Below are positions 1-8,479 of a stretch of 64,000 bases of DNA, in pieces. The first letter of the stretch is position 1, and each line of letters begins with the position of its first letter. The position numbers were made by a program, and so were the translations under genes. The stretch is from NCBI RefSeq assembly GCF_030815415.1, contig NZ_JAUSWW010000001.1, forward strand, positions 8,060,001 to 8,124,000, given 5' to 3'. The DNA comes from Streptomyces canus. Lineage in GTDB: Bacteria; Actinomycetota; Actinomycetes; Streptomycetales; Streptomycetaceae. The notes under the pieces were generated by a model. That model saw nothing but the letters and a program-made list of their open reading frames with translations, made no database searches and had not been told where the DNA came from.

Positions 1-177
1 CTGGAGCTGGCAGGCCAGCTGAACAAGACCTCCGTCGAGTTCCCGGCCGTCGCCATCACCCAGGACTTCCTGAACAAGAACAAGATCGAGAACATGGACC
101 AGCTCCGCACGGCGCTGCCCGCGCTGAACCTGTCCCAGGTCTCGACCGCGGACTGGATCTCGAATGTCGCCCACTGA
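1..177 (+). CDS. sugar ABC transporter substrate-binding protein, C-terminal fragment
   Basis: Only the last 58 codons are in the window; the frame is open from base 1 to a TGA at 175-177. The tail (ending DWISNVAH) has no motif that identifies it alone. Its role is inferred from position: its stop overlaps by 14 bases the start of a two-domain sugar-type ABC ATPase, followed by a RbsC-type permease, and the solute-binding protein is the missing component. It would be the extracytoplasmic receptor setting substrate specificity. The linked methylthioribose kinase gene suggests the ligand could be 5-methylthioribose or a related pentose, which is inference. Confidence 0.7.
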   Translation: MELAGQLNKTSVEFPAVAITQDFLNKNKIENMDQLRTALPALNLSQVSTADWISNVAH

Positions 178-1693
178 GACGACCGAGACGCCCGCGGTCA
201 GCCTCACCGACGTCAGCATGGCCTTCGGAGGCAAGACCGTCCTCGCCTCCGTCTCCCTGGACATCGCACCGGGCAGCGTGGTCGCGCTGCTCGGTGCGAA
301 CGGCGCCGGCAAGTCCACCCTGATCAAGATCCTGTCCGGCGTGCACACCGACCACGGCGGCGAGGTGCGGGTCGCGGGCCGATCCGCGGCTCTCCAGTCG
401 CCGCTGGCCGCACGCCAGCTGGGCATCCAGACCGTGCACCAGCGCATCAGCGAGGGCATCGTGCCCGGCCTCACGGTCGCCGAGAACCTGGTCTTCGAGG
501 AGCTGGCGCAGAGCCGGGGCAATCCTTTCCTGAACGGGGGCAGGCTGCTCGCCCGCGCCCGCGAGATCCAGGCCGGCCTCGGCCTGGACTGGAGCGACAG
601 CCTGCTCAAACGGGACGTCACCGAACTCGGCATCTCCGACCGCCAGTTGCTCATCCTCGCCCGCGCCCTGGCCACCCGCCCGCGCCTGCTCATCCTCGAC
701 GAGCCGACCTCCGCCCTGTCCGCCGCCGAGGCGGAGCGCCTGTTCGCGCTGGTCGAGAAGATGCGCGACGACGGCATCGCGGTGCTCTACGTCTCCCACC
801 GCCTCGGCGAGATCGACGCGCTGGCCGACCGTCTGGTCGTCCTGCGGGACGGACGTCTCACCGAGGACCAGACCAAGCCCTTCGACTGGGACGCGGCGCT
901 GCGGGCGATGCTCGCCCAGGCCCAGGAGACGACCACGGCCCGCCCGGTCCGCGAGGGGACGTCCGGCGCGGCCGTGCTGTCCCTTCGGGGGGTACGGCTC
1001 TTCGCGGGCCGCGCCCCTCTCGACCTGGACATCCGCGCCGGCGAAGTCACCGGTGTCGTGGGCCTGTTGGGCGCGGGCAAGACCGAGCTGGCCCGCGGCC
1101 TGTTCGGCGCCGAACCCTTCGCGACCGGCTCCGTCGCGCTCGACGGCAAGGACTTCGCACCCCGGCGGCCCGCCGACGCGATCCGGGCCGGCATCCACCT
1201 GGTCCCCGAGGACCGGCACGCCGACGCCCTCGTGCCCGGCTGGTCGCTGGCGCAGAACATCTCGCTGCCGTTCCTGAAGTCCCTGTCCAGAGGGGGGCTC
1301 GTCCAGCGCGGGAAGGAGGACGCCCTCGGCCGCGCCACCATCGAGGCCCTCGGCGTCGTCGCCCGCGACGAGCACAGCACCGTGGAGGAGCTGTCCGGCG
1401 GCAACCAGCAGAAGGTCGTCGTCGGCCGCTGGCTGGCACACCCACCCCGTGTCCTCATCCTGGACGAGCCGTTCCGAGGCGTGGACATCGGCGCCCGGCG
1501 CGACATCGGCCGCCGCGCCCGCTCTCTTGCCGCCGAGGGTGCCGCCGTCCTCGTCCTGTCCGCCGACGTCGACGAGATCCTCGAGATCGCCGACCGGGTC
1601 GTCGTCCTCGCGTCCGGTGAGATCCACCTCGACGCATACGGCGAAGCCGCGGAACGCGACCGCGTGATCCAGACCATCGCCGTGTCCGTCTAG
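164..1693 (+). CDS. sugar-type ABC transporter ATP-binding protein (RbsA/MglA-like, two nucleotide-binding domains)
   Basis: A 509-residue protein with two fused ABC ATPase domains, as is standard for the ribose/galactose CUT2 importers. The first Walker A is GANGAGKS near residue 45 and its Walker B region reads LLILDEPTSAL; the second has GLLGAGKT near residue 300 and a canonical LSGGNQQ signature. The first domain's signature is degenerate (ELGISDRQ), which is usual for this subfamily. The ATG lies inside the end of the upstream binding-protein gene, so translation is probably coupled. It should energise uptake through the permease that follows 40 bases later. The exact sugar cannot be read from the ATPase. 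Confidence 0.93.
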   Translation: MSPTETTETPAVSLTDVSMAFGGKTVLASVSLDIAPGSVVALLGANGAGKSTLIKILSGVHTDHGGEVRVAGRSAALQSPLAARQLGIQTVHQRISEGIVPGLTVAENLVFEELAQSRGNPFLNGGRLLARAREIQAGLGLDWSDSLLKRDVTELGISDRQLLILARALATRPRLLILDEPTSALSAAEAERLFALVEKMRDDGIAVLYVSHRLGEIDALADRLVVLRDGRLTEDQTKPFDWDAALRAMLAQAQETTTARPVREGTSGAAVLSLRGVRLFAGRAPLDLDIRAGEVTGVVGLLGAGKTELARGLFGAEPFATGSVALDGKDFAPRRPADAIRAGIHLVPEDRHADALVPGWSLAQNISLPFLKSLSRGGLVQRGKEDALGRATIEALGVVARDEHSTVEELSGGNQQKVVVGRWLAHPPRVLILDEPFRGVDIGARRDIGRRARSLAAEGAAVLVLSADVDEILEIADRVVVLASGEIHLDAYGEAAERDRVIQTIAVSV

Positions 1694-1733
1694 CCCCGGC
1701 TGACACCGGCCGCCGAAGGAAGCAGTCCCCCTC

Positions 1734-2780
1734 ATGACCACCCAGCAGAGCACCGAGGTCCCGGTGAAGGCGGCGATCCCGCCCGCCACCACCACCGCCG
1801 TGCGCGTCCAGAACGCCGTCATCAAGTACGGCTTCATCTTCGTGACGGTCGCGCTCTTCCTGTACTTCGCGCTGAGCGAGGGCTCCTTCCGCGAGTCGGC
1901 CACCCTCCTCGACACCCTGCGGTACGTCTCCGTCGCCGCCATCCTCGGCCTCGGCGTCACCCTCACCATGGCCGTCGGCGGAATGGACATGTCCGTCGGC
2001 GCGGTGGCCGGACTGGGCGTCTCCGTCGCCGCGCAGACGATGGTCGTCCACAACCAGATCGGCACGGTCGCGATCATCGCGGTGATCGCGGCGGGCGCGG
2101 TGGCGGGTCTGCTGAACGCGCTCCTCATCGTGGTGCTGAAGATCCCCGACATGCTGGCCACGCTCGGCACGATGTTCGTCATCCAGGGCACCAAGCTCAT
2201 CCTGGTCGACGGCCAGTCCATCACCCCGGGCATGACCCTGGACGACGGTTCCACGGCACCCGGCAAGTTCACGGACGGCTTCCTGAAGATCGACCGGGGC
2301 ACGGTCCTCGGCATCCCCATCTCGGTCCTCGTCTTCGGCGGCCTGACGATCGCCGCCTGGGTCTTCCTCGCCCGCACCCGCTGGGGCCGCGTCCTGTACG
2401 CCATCGGCGCCAACCCCGAGGCCTCCCGCCTGGCCGGCATCCGCGTCGGCGCGTACCGCTCCCTCGCCTACGTCATCTCCGGCGTCCTCGCCTCGATCGG
2501 CGGCCTGATCCTGGCGTCCCGCATCGGCCAGGGCGATGTGAGCGCCGGAACGTCCCAGTTGCTGGAGGCGGTGGCGGTCGCGCTGGTCGGCACCTCGGTC
2601 CTCGGCCGCGGCCGCCCGAACGTCTGGGGCACGGCCCTCGGCGCCGTACTGATCGGCATCATCACGACCGGCCTGACCATCAAGGGCCTGCCGTACTACA
2701 CGCAGGACGTCGTCGAGGGCGCGGTCCTCATCCTCGCCCTCGTCTTCAGCTTCACCCTGTCCAAGCGCCGCACCGCATAG
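1734..2780 (+). CDS. sugar ABC transporter permease (RbsC-like)
   Basis: A 348-residue hydrophobic protein with about ten predicted membrane segments, of the branched-chain amino acid/ribose permease family. The family-typical stretch GANPEASRLAGI is followed by GVLASIGGLI, and the N-terminal half carries LGLGVTLTMAVGGMDMSVG, the usual position of the conserved Gly/Asp-rich segment. A GAAGGAAG ribosome-binding site precedes the ATG. It would form the membrane channel, probably as a homodimer, with the preceding ATPase. The kinase gene starts only 15 bases after its stop, so transport and phosphorylation of the same substrate are likely coupled. Confidence 0.93.
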   Translation: MTTQQSTEVPVKAAIPPATTTAVRVQNAVIKYGFIFVTVALFLYFALSEGSFRESATLLDTLRYVSVAAILGLGVTLTMAVGGMDMSVGAVAGLGVSVAAQTMVVHNQIGTVAIIAVIAAGAVAGLLNALLIVVLKIPDMLATLGTMFVIQGTKLILVDGQSITPGMTLDDGSTAPGKFTDGFLKIDRGTVLGIPISVLVFGGLTIAAWVFLARTRWGRVLYAIGANPEASRLAGIRVGAYRSLAYVISGVLASIGGLILASRIGQGDVSAGTSQLLEAVAVALVGTSVLGRGRPNVWGTALGAVLIGIITTGLTIKGLPYYTQDVVEGAVLILALVFSFTLSKRRTA

Positions 2781-2795
2781 GGGAGTTCACCGACC

Positions 2796-3965
2796 ATGGG
2801 CTACCGCATCCTGGAGACCGACGACATCCCCGCGTACCTGCGCGAGCGGGGCCACTGGGACGAGACGGCCGATCCGCAGGTCCGCGAGGTCTCGGACGGC
2901 AACATGAACCGGGTGTTCCTGGCGTCGAACGCCGACGGCACCCGCAGCCTCGCCCTCAAGCAGGCCCTGCCCTGGGTCCGTGTCGCCGGCCCCTCCTGGC
3001 CGATGAACCCGGACCGCGCCGACGCCGAGGCACGGGCGTACGAGCAGGTCGCCCGCATCGCCCCGGACAAGATCCCGGCGATCCACGGCTACGACCCGGA
3101 GAACTACGCCCTCGTCATGGAGGACATGTCGGACCTGGAGGTGCTGCGGACCCTGCTGAACGAGGGCGCCCCCTACGGTCCGCACACCTCGGCCAGGACC
3201 GGCGAGTTCGTCGCCCAGTTCTCCTTCGCGACCAGTGACTTCGGCATGGCGTCGGCCGACCGCAAGGCACTGATCGCCGCCTCGGTCAGCCCCGAGCTCT
3301 GCAAGATCACGGAGGACGTGGTCCTGTCGGAGCCGTACATCGAGCACGAGCACAACCACTGGCACGAGGGCCTGGACGACCTGGCGCGGGAGTTCCGCGC
3401 CGACAGCCGGCTGCGCACGGAGGTCGCCGACCTCCGCCACACCTTCATGACCAGCGCCCAGGCCCTCCTCCACGGCGACCTGCACACCGGCAGCATCATG
3501 GTCGGCGAACGCGAAGGCGCCCCCGTCATACGGGTCTTCGACCCCGAGTTCTCCTTCGTCGGCCCGATCGGCTACGACCTCGGCCTGTACTGGGCCAACG
3601 TGCTGGTCTCGGAGGAACGGGCGCGAGCGCTGGACTCCTTGAGCGACCACGCCGACCAGCTCGGTCTGTCGTGGACAGCGTTCGAGACAGAGTTCCGCCG
3701 CCTGTGGCCGACCCGCGTCGACACCTTCTTCGACGACGCGTACCTGGACCGCTTCCTGCGCAAGGTCTGGACGGAGTCGATCGGCTACGCAGGCACGGAA
3801 ATCATCCGCAGAATCATCGGCTTCGCCCACCTGACGGACCTCACAACGCTGCAGGACCCGGTCCCGGCATCGCGCAGGGCACTGCTGTTGGGTCGCGAAC
3901 TGGTCGTGCACAGAGGTGAGTTGAGTAACCCGAACGATGTAAGAGCGCTGGGATCGCTTACCTAG
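2796..3965 (+). CDS. mtnK: 5-methylthioribose kinase-like protein
   Basis: A 389-residue kinase of the aminoglycoside/choline phosphotransferase fold. HGDLHTGS at about residue 226 is the catalytic loop, and DPEFSFVGPIGYDLG is the metal-binding segment in the form typical of methylthioribose kinases. Length fits MtnK (about 390-430 residues). MtnK phosphorylates 5-methylthioribose at C1, feeding the methionine salvage pathway. No mtnA isomerase is beside it. It is the last gene of the sugar-importer operon, with a GGGGAG ribosome-binding site 9 bases before the ATG. The family call is strong; the substrate is inferred from family and could be another sugar. Confidence 0.85.
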   Translation: MGYRILETDDIPAYLRERGHWDETADPQVREVSDGNMNRVFLASNADGTRSLALKQALPWVRVAGPSWPMNPDRADAEARAYEQVARIAPDKIPAIHGYDPENYALVMEDMSDLEVLRTLLNEGAPYGPHTSARTGEFVAQFSFATSDFGMASADRKALIAASVSPELCKITEDVVLSEPYIEHEHNHWHEGLDDLAREFRADSRLRTEVADLRHTFMTSAQALLHGDLHTGSIMVGEREGAPVIRVFDPEFSFVGPIGYDLGLYWANVLVSEERARALDSLSDHADQLGLSWTAFETEFRRLWPTRVDTFFDDAYLDRFLRKVWTESIGYAGTEIIRRIIGFAHLTDLTTLQDPVPASRRALLLGRELVVHRGELSNPNDVRALGSLT

Positions 3966-3998
3966 GGGCGCGGGGCTGTATCGATGTGCGGCTCCGCC
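3964..3998 (+). repeat. dispersed 35-bp intergenic repeat, copy 1
   Basis: A 35-bp segment just after the mtnK stop that recurs with 35/35 identity, inverted, at 43074-43108, also at the end of a gene (the helicase). It starts AGGGGCGCGGGGCTG and ends GCGGCTCCGCC. The AGGGGCGCGGGG core also occurs, on the opposite strand, near 56361-56371. Short repeats of this kind are scattered between Streptomyces genes. Confidence 0.8.
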
Positions 3999-4009
3999 AC
4001 GACACGCGA

Positions 4010-4043
4010 AAGGGGCGGCTCCCAAACCAAGGAGCCGCCCCTT
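4010..4043. terminator. bidirectional terminator between mtnK and glpD
   Basis: Perfect 13-bp inverted repeat AAGGGGCGGCTCC / GGAGCCGCCCCTT with an 8-base loop (CAAACCAA), placed between two convergent genes 3' of both stops. Confidence 0.85.
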
Positions 4044-4057
4044 CAACGCCGTACCGC

Positions 4058-5674
4058 CTACTTCTTGTCGAGCAGATCCTGCACCTTCGCGCGGACATCG
4101 TCCGTGGCAAGCCCCCGGATCGTCAGCGTCGTACGCCGACGCAGCACATCGTCCTGCGTCTCGGCCCACTCGTTGTCCCGCGCGTACACGACCTGCGCCC
4201 AGATCTCCGGGGCGTCCGGGTGCACACGCTCACCCAGCTCCGGGTTCTCGTTCGCCAGCCGGGCGATGTCGAACGCCAGCGAACCGTAGTGCGTGGCCAG
4301 GTGCTTCGCCGTGTCCGCCGCCATCCGCGGACCCGGCGCCGGGTTGTCGACCAGCAGCCGGTGCGCGACCGCCCGCGGGTTCGCGACACCCGGCAGCGGC
4401 AGCTTCTTCGGCAGCGAGGAGATCGGCTCGTAGTCGTCACCCAGCGGAGCGCCCGGCAGCGACTCCAGCTGCTTCATGACCGTACGGCCGATGTGCCGGA
4501 AGGTCGTCCACTTGCCGCCCGCGACGGACAGCATGCCGCCCTTGCCCTCGGTCACCACCGTCTCCCGCTTGGCCTTCGCGGTGTCGCCGGGGCCACCCGG
4601 CAGCACGCGCAGACCCGCGAAGGCGTACGTGATGAGGTCACGGTCGAGCTGCTGGTCCCGGATGGAGAACGCGGCCTCGTCGAGTATCTGGGCCGTGTCC
4701 TTCTCGGTGACCGAGACATCCGCCGGGTCGCCCTCGAACTCCTCGTCCGTGGTGCCGAGCAGCAGCATGTCTTCCCAGGGGAGGGCGAAGGTGATGCGGT
4801 ACTTGTCGATCGGGGTGGCCAGCGCGGCCTTCCACGGCGCCGTCCGCTTCAGGACCAGGTGCGCGCCCTTGGACAGACGGATCGACGGGGCCGCGTTCGG
4901 GTCCTCCAGCTTGCGCAGGTGGTCGACCCACGGGCCGGTCGCGTTGAGGACGAGACGGGCGCTGACGCCGAACTCGTCGCCGGACTGGCGGTCGCGCAGC
5001 TCGGCGCCCGTGACCCGGCCCTTGGTGAACCGCAGGCCGGTCACCTCGGCGTGGTTCAGGACCACCGCGCCCGCCTCGACGGCCGCGCGGACCGTCATCA
5101 GCGCCATGCGCGCGTCGTTCATCTGGTCGTCGCCGTACACGGCGACGGCCTTGAGGTTGTCGGTGCGCAGCTCGGGCACGTCCTGCGCCGCCTTGGCCGG
5201 CGAGAGGAGGTGGCCGACGCCGTCACCGAACGCGGAGAGCGCGGAGTAGGCGAAGACGCCCGCCCCGAGCTTCGCGGCGCCGTGCGGCCCGCCCTTGTAC
5301 ACGGGGAGGTAGAACGTGAGCGGGTTCGCCAGGTGGGGGGCCACCTGGCGGGAGACCGCACGGCGCTCGAAGTGGTTCTCCGCCACCAGCCGCACCGCGC
5401 CGGTCTGCAGATAGCGCAGACCGCCGTGGAGAAGCTTGGAGGAGGCGGAAGAGGTGGCACCGGCGAAGTCGCCGGCGTCGACCAGGGCCACCCGCAGGCC
5501 GGACTGCGCGGCGTGCCAGGCAGTGGAGATGCCCAGGATGCCGCCGCCGATCACGAGAAGGTCGTACGACGCCTTGGAGAGCTGCTCCCGGGTCTCGGCG
5601 CGGCTCGGGTTGGAGCCGGAGGCCGGGCGCGTACCGAGGGCAGGCACGGACTGCAGGGTGGTCTGACTGGTCAT
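4058..5674 (-). CDS. glpD: glycerol-3-phosphate dehydrogenase, FAD-dependent (GlpD/GylB)
   Basis: A 538-residue flavoprotein that oxidises sn-glycerol 3-phosphate to dihydroxyacetone phosphate and passes electrons to the membrane quinone pool. The FAD-binding motif GGGILGIS lies at residues 43-50 within YDLLVIGGG, and the DAO-type core is followed by the C-terminal GlpD helical domain. Family-typical HGGLRYLQ is visible near residue 105. It is the last gene of the gylR-glpF-glpK-glpD cluster, 51 bases after glpK, so glycerol uptake, phosphorylation and oxidation are encoded together. The order corresponds to gylC-gylA-gylB of S. coelicolor. Confidence 0.96.
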   Translation of the reverse strand: MTSQTTLQSVPALGTRPASGSNPSRAETREQLSKASYDLLVIGGGILGISTAWHAAQSGLRVALVDAGDFAGATSSASSKLLHGGLRYLQTGAVRLVAENHFERRAVSRQVAPHLANPLTFYLPVYKGGPHGAAKLGAGVFAYSALSAFGDGVGHLLSPAKAAQDVPELRTDNLKAVAVYGDDQMNDARMALMTVRAAVEAGAVVLNHAEVTGLRFTKGRVTGAELRDRQSGDEFGVSARLVLNATGPWVDHLRKLEDPNAAPSIRLSKGAHLVLKRTAPWKAALATPIDKYRITFALPWEDMLLLGTTDEEFEGDPADVSVTEKDTAQILDEAAFSIRDQQLDRDLITYAFAGLRVLPGGPGDTAKAKRETVVTEGKGGMLSVAGGKWTTFRHIGRTVMKQLESLPGAPLGDDYEPISSLPKKLPLPGVANPRAVAHRLLVDNPAPGPRMAADTAKHLATHYGSLAFDIARLANENPELGERVHPDAPEIWAQVVYARDNEWAETQDDVLRRRTTLTIRGLATDDVRAKVQDLLDKK

Positions 5675-5725
5675 TTCGGGTTCTTACTCCTCATCAGAGC
5701 GTGCTGAGCCTACGAGTGGCTCTCG

Positions 5726-7267
5726 TCAGCTCTCTTCGTCCTCAAGCCAGCCCATCGTCCGCTCGACGGCCTTGAGCCAGCTCTTGTACTCACGGTCGCG
5801 CTTCTCCGCGGCCATGTTGGGGGTCCACTCGGCGGCTCGGCGCCAGTTGGCGCGCAGGTCGTCGGTGCTGGTCCAGAAGCCGACGGCGAGACCGGCGGCG
5901 TAGGCGGCACCGAGGCAGGTCGTCTCGGCGACCATCGGGCGGACCACGGGGGCGTCCACGAAGTCGGCGAGGGTCTGCATCAGCAGGTTGTTGGAGGTCA
6001 TACCGCCGTCGACCTTGACGGCCGCGAGCTCGACACCGGAGTCCTTCGTCATGGCGTCGGTGATCTCACGGGTCTGCCAGGCCGTGGCCTCCAGGACGGC
6101 GCGCGCGAGGTGCGCCTTGGTGACGTACCGGGTCAGGCCGGCGATCACACCGCGGGCGTCGGAGCGCCAGTACGGGGCGAACAGACCGGAGAAGGCCGGC
6201 ACGAAGTAGGCGCCGCCGTTGTCCTCGACCGAGAGCGCGAGCGTCTCGATCTCGGCGGCGGTGGAGATCAGGCCCATCTGGTCGCGCATCCACTGCACCA
6301 GCGAACCGGTGACGGCGATCGAGCCCTCGAGGGCGTAGACCGCCTTCTGGTCGCCGATCCGGTAGCCGACCGTGGTGAGCAGGCCGTTGTACGAGTTGAC
6401 CGGCTTCTCTCCGGTGTTCATCAGCAGGAAGGTGCCGGTGCCGTACGTCGACTTGGCCTCGCCCTCGGCGAAACAGGTCTGGCCGAACAGGGCCGCCTGC
6501 TGGTCACCGAGCGCGGACGCGACGGGGATGCCACCGAGGATGTCGCCGAGCTTGCCGCCGGTGACCTCGCCGTACACCTCGGCGGAGGAGCGGATCTCGG
6601 GCAGCATCGCCAGCGGCACGCCGATGGACTCGGCGATCTTCTCGTCCCACTCCATGCTGTGGAGGTTCATCAGCATGGTGCGGGAGGCGTTGGTGACGTC
6701 GGTGACGTGCCGGCCGCCGTTCACGCCGCCGGTCAGGTTCCAGATGACCCAGCTGTCCATGGTGCCGAAGAGGATGTCGCCGTTCTCGGCGCGCTCGCGC
6801 AGACCCTCGACGTTGTCGAGGAGCCAGCGGGCCTTGGGGCCGGCGAAGTACGAGGCGAGGGGGAGGCCCGTCTCGCGGCGGAAGCGGTCCTGGCCGACGT
6901 TGCGGCCGAGCTCCTTGCAGAGCGCGTCGGTGCGGGTGTCCTGCCAGACGATGGCGTTGTGGACGGGCTCACCGGTGTTCTTGTCCCACAGCAGCGTGGT
7001 CTCACGCTGGTTGGTGATGCCGATGGCCTTGATGTCGTCGCGGGTGATGCCGGCCTTCTGGATGGCCCCGGCGACGACCTCCTCGACGTTGGTCCAGATC
7101 TCGTTGGCGTTGTGCTCGACCCAGCCCGGCTTCGGGAAGATCTGCTCGTGCTCCTTCTGGTCGACGGAGACGATACGTCCGTCGCGGTCGAAGACGATGC
7201 AGCGGCTGGAGGTGGTGCCCTGGTCGATGGCGGCGATGAAGGGGCCGGCGGTGTGCGCGTCGGTCAC
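5726..7267 (-). CDS. glpK: glycerol kinase
   Basis: A 513-residue FGGY-family kinase that phosphorylates glycerol to sn-glycerol 3-phosphate with ATP, trapping it in the cytoplasm. The N-terminal phosphate-binding loop AIDQGTTSSR is at residues 13-22, and GYRIGDQKAVYALEGSIAVTG and VDGGMTSNNLLMQ are classic glycerol kinase segments. Length matches the family (about 500 residues). The start is GTG at 7267 (complement). It sits 75 bases after the glpF stop and 51 before glpD in the gyl operon, and so is expected to be glycerol-inducible through GylR. Confidence 0.97.
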   Translation of the reverse strand: MTDAHTAGPFIAAIDQGTTSSRCIVFDRDGRIVSVDQKEHEQIFPKPGWVEHNANEIWTNVEEVVAGAIQKAGITRDDIKAIGITNQRETTLLWDKNTGEPVHNAIVWQDTRTDALCKELGRNVGQDRFRRETGLPLASYFAGPKARWLLDNVEGLRERAENGDILFGTMDSWVIWNLTGGVNGGRHVTDVTNASRTMLMNLHSMEWDEKIAESIGVPLAMLPEIRSSAEVYGEVTGGKLGDILGGIPVASALGDQQAALFGQTCFAEGEAKSTYGTGTFLLMNTGEKPVNSYNGLLTTVGYRIGDQKAVYALEGSIAVTGSLVQWMRDQMGLISTAAEIETLALSVEDNGGAYFVPAFSGLFAPYWRSDARGVIAGLTRYVTKAHLARAVLEATAWQTREITDAMTKDSGVELAAVKVDGGMTSNNLLMQTLADFVDAPVVRPMVAETTCLGAAYAAGLAVGFWTSTDDLRANWRRAAEWTPNMAAEKRDREYKSWLKAVERTMGWLEDEES

Positions 7268-7342
7268 GGTGTGCTCCTGGGAGGTCCTAGGTCGGAAAGC
7301 TGTGGGTACCGCGTGCTGCGAGGCTTGTGCTGCGAGGGTTTT

Positions 7343-8143
7343 CTAAGCAAAAGCGACGTTGTAGATACCCGCAGCGATCGCGCCGCCGATCAGCGGACCG
7401 GCCACCGGGATCCACGCGTAGCTCCAGTCCGAGCCGCCCTTGTTGGGCAGCGGAAGGAGGGCGTGCACGATACGCGGACCGAGGTCACGGGCCGGGTTGA
7501 TGGCGTAGCCGGTCGGGCCACCGAGAGACAGACCGATCGAGACGACGACCAGCGAGGTGATCAGAGCGCCCAGGGTGCCCAGGCCGTTGCCGCCGTCGTT
7601 GAGGCCCTGCGTGAGGACGGCGAGCACCAGCACGATGGTGCCGATGATCTCCGTGGCCAGGTTCTGCACCACGTTCCGGATCTCCGGACCGGTGGAGAAG
7701 ATGCCGAGGACCGGACCAGCGCCCTGTTCCTGGGCTTCGACCGCCTTGGTCTTGGTGGCCTGCGCACCCGGACCGCCGACGATTTCCTTGTCGGTGAGGT
7801 GCGCGTGGAACTGGCCGTAGTAGGCGACCCAGACCAGGGCTGCGCCGATCATGGCGCCGAGGAGCTGCCCGCCCCAGTAGGTCGGGACCTGGCTCCACGG
7901 GATGCCGTCGTCCTTGAGCGCGAGCGCCAGCGTGACGGCCGGGTTCAGGTGCGCGCCGGAGAGCGGCGCGGAGGTGTAGACGGCCGTCAGTACGGCGAAA
8001 CCCCACCCGAAGGTGATGGCGAGCCAGCCCGCGTTGCGGGCCTTGGAGGCCTTCAGCGTGACGGCGGCACAGACGCCGCCGCCGAGCAGGATGAGTATGG
8101 CGGTACCGATGGTCTCGCCGATGAAGATGTCGGAGCTGGACAC
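7343..8143 (-). CDS. glpF: glycerol uptake facilitator (aquaglyceroporin)
   Basis: A 266-residue MIP-family channel. Both half-helix signatures are present, NPAVTLAL and NPARDLGPR; the Asp after the second NPA is characteristic of glycerol-conducting rather than water-selective channels. Six membrane segments are predicted. The GTG at 8143 is chosen because AAAGGAG lies just upstream and the protein then begins SSSDIFIGETIG; the frame is open further upstream, but that stretch looks like promoter/leader DNA. An inserted charged stretch (about 35 residues, rich in Gln/Glu/Lys) sits in the middle of the protein. First gene of the glycerol operon; equivalent to gylC. Confidence 0.93.
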   Translation of the reverse strand: MSSSDIFIGETIGTAILILLGGGVCAAVTLKASKARNAGWLAITFGWGFAVLTAVYTSAPLSGAHLNPAVTLALALKDDGIPWSQVPTYWGGQLLGAMIGAALVWVAYYGQFHAHLTDKEIVGGPGAQATKTKAVEAQEQGAGPVLGIFSTGPEIRNVVQNLATEIIGTIVLVLAVLTQGLNDGGNGLGTLGALITSLVVVSIGLSLGGPTGYAINPARDLGPRIVHALLPLPNKGGSDWSYAWIPVAGPLIGGAIAAGIYNVAFA

Positions 8144-8270
8144 CCGCGACTCCTTTGTCCTTCGTCCAGGGGACCGAACCCCGGGTCCCTCCGGAGGTTC
8201 GAGCTGCTCTCGGATGAGAGCTGTGCCGGCCCTTGGCGTTGTCACACTCTAGCGCGTATTGCCGGTAGGT

Positions 8271-8287
8271 GTTCGACAATGCCGACC
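8271..8287. promoter_or_regulatory. candidate GylR operator upstream of glpF
   Basis: GTTCGACAATGCCGACC, a 17-bp imperfect palindrome. It matches the reverse complement of the site upstream of gylR (9297-9313) at 15 of 17 positions, and the arms resemble IclR-family operators. It lies 128 bp before the glpF start. Confidence 0.7.
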
Positions 8288-8436
8288 GATGGACGGGAGT
8301 CTCGCTCCGGCGTTACATGTGCGTCAAGGGTTCTGTTATCGAAAGCGCGATCGTTATTGATGCTGCGAGCTGTCGATCTTCACAAGGGGCTGCTAAGGGG
8401 CCCCGTCCGATATGTCCGCTTCAGGGTACGGTCGGA

Positions 8437-8463
8437 ACCGGAACGCCGTCAGGGCGTCCCGGT
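8437..8463 (-). terminator. weak hairpin after gylR
   Basis: ACCGGAACGCC pairs imperfectly with GGGCGTCCCGGT across a GTCA loop, 17 bases downstream of the gylR stop. No T-run follows, so termination may be partial and gylR could read through into the glycerol operon. Confidence 0.4.
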
Positions 8464-8479
8464 GTGCTCTTACCGACTT

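Larger units (their letters stand above)
8144..8479 (-). promoter_or_regulatory. gylR-glpF intergenic region with the glycerol operon promoter
   Basis: A 336-bp stretch with no plausible gene. It contains a weak hairpin near the gylR stop (8437-8463), the GylR-like operator at 8271-8287, and an AAAGGAG ribosome-binding site just before the glpF start. The glpF-glpK-glpD promoter should lie here. I cannot assign the -35 and -10 boxes with confidence. Confidence 0.6.
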
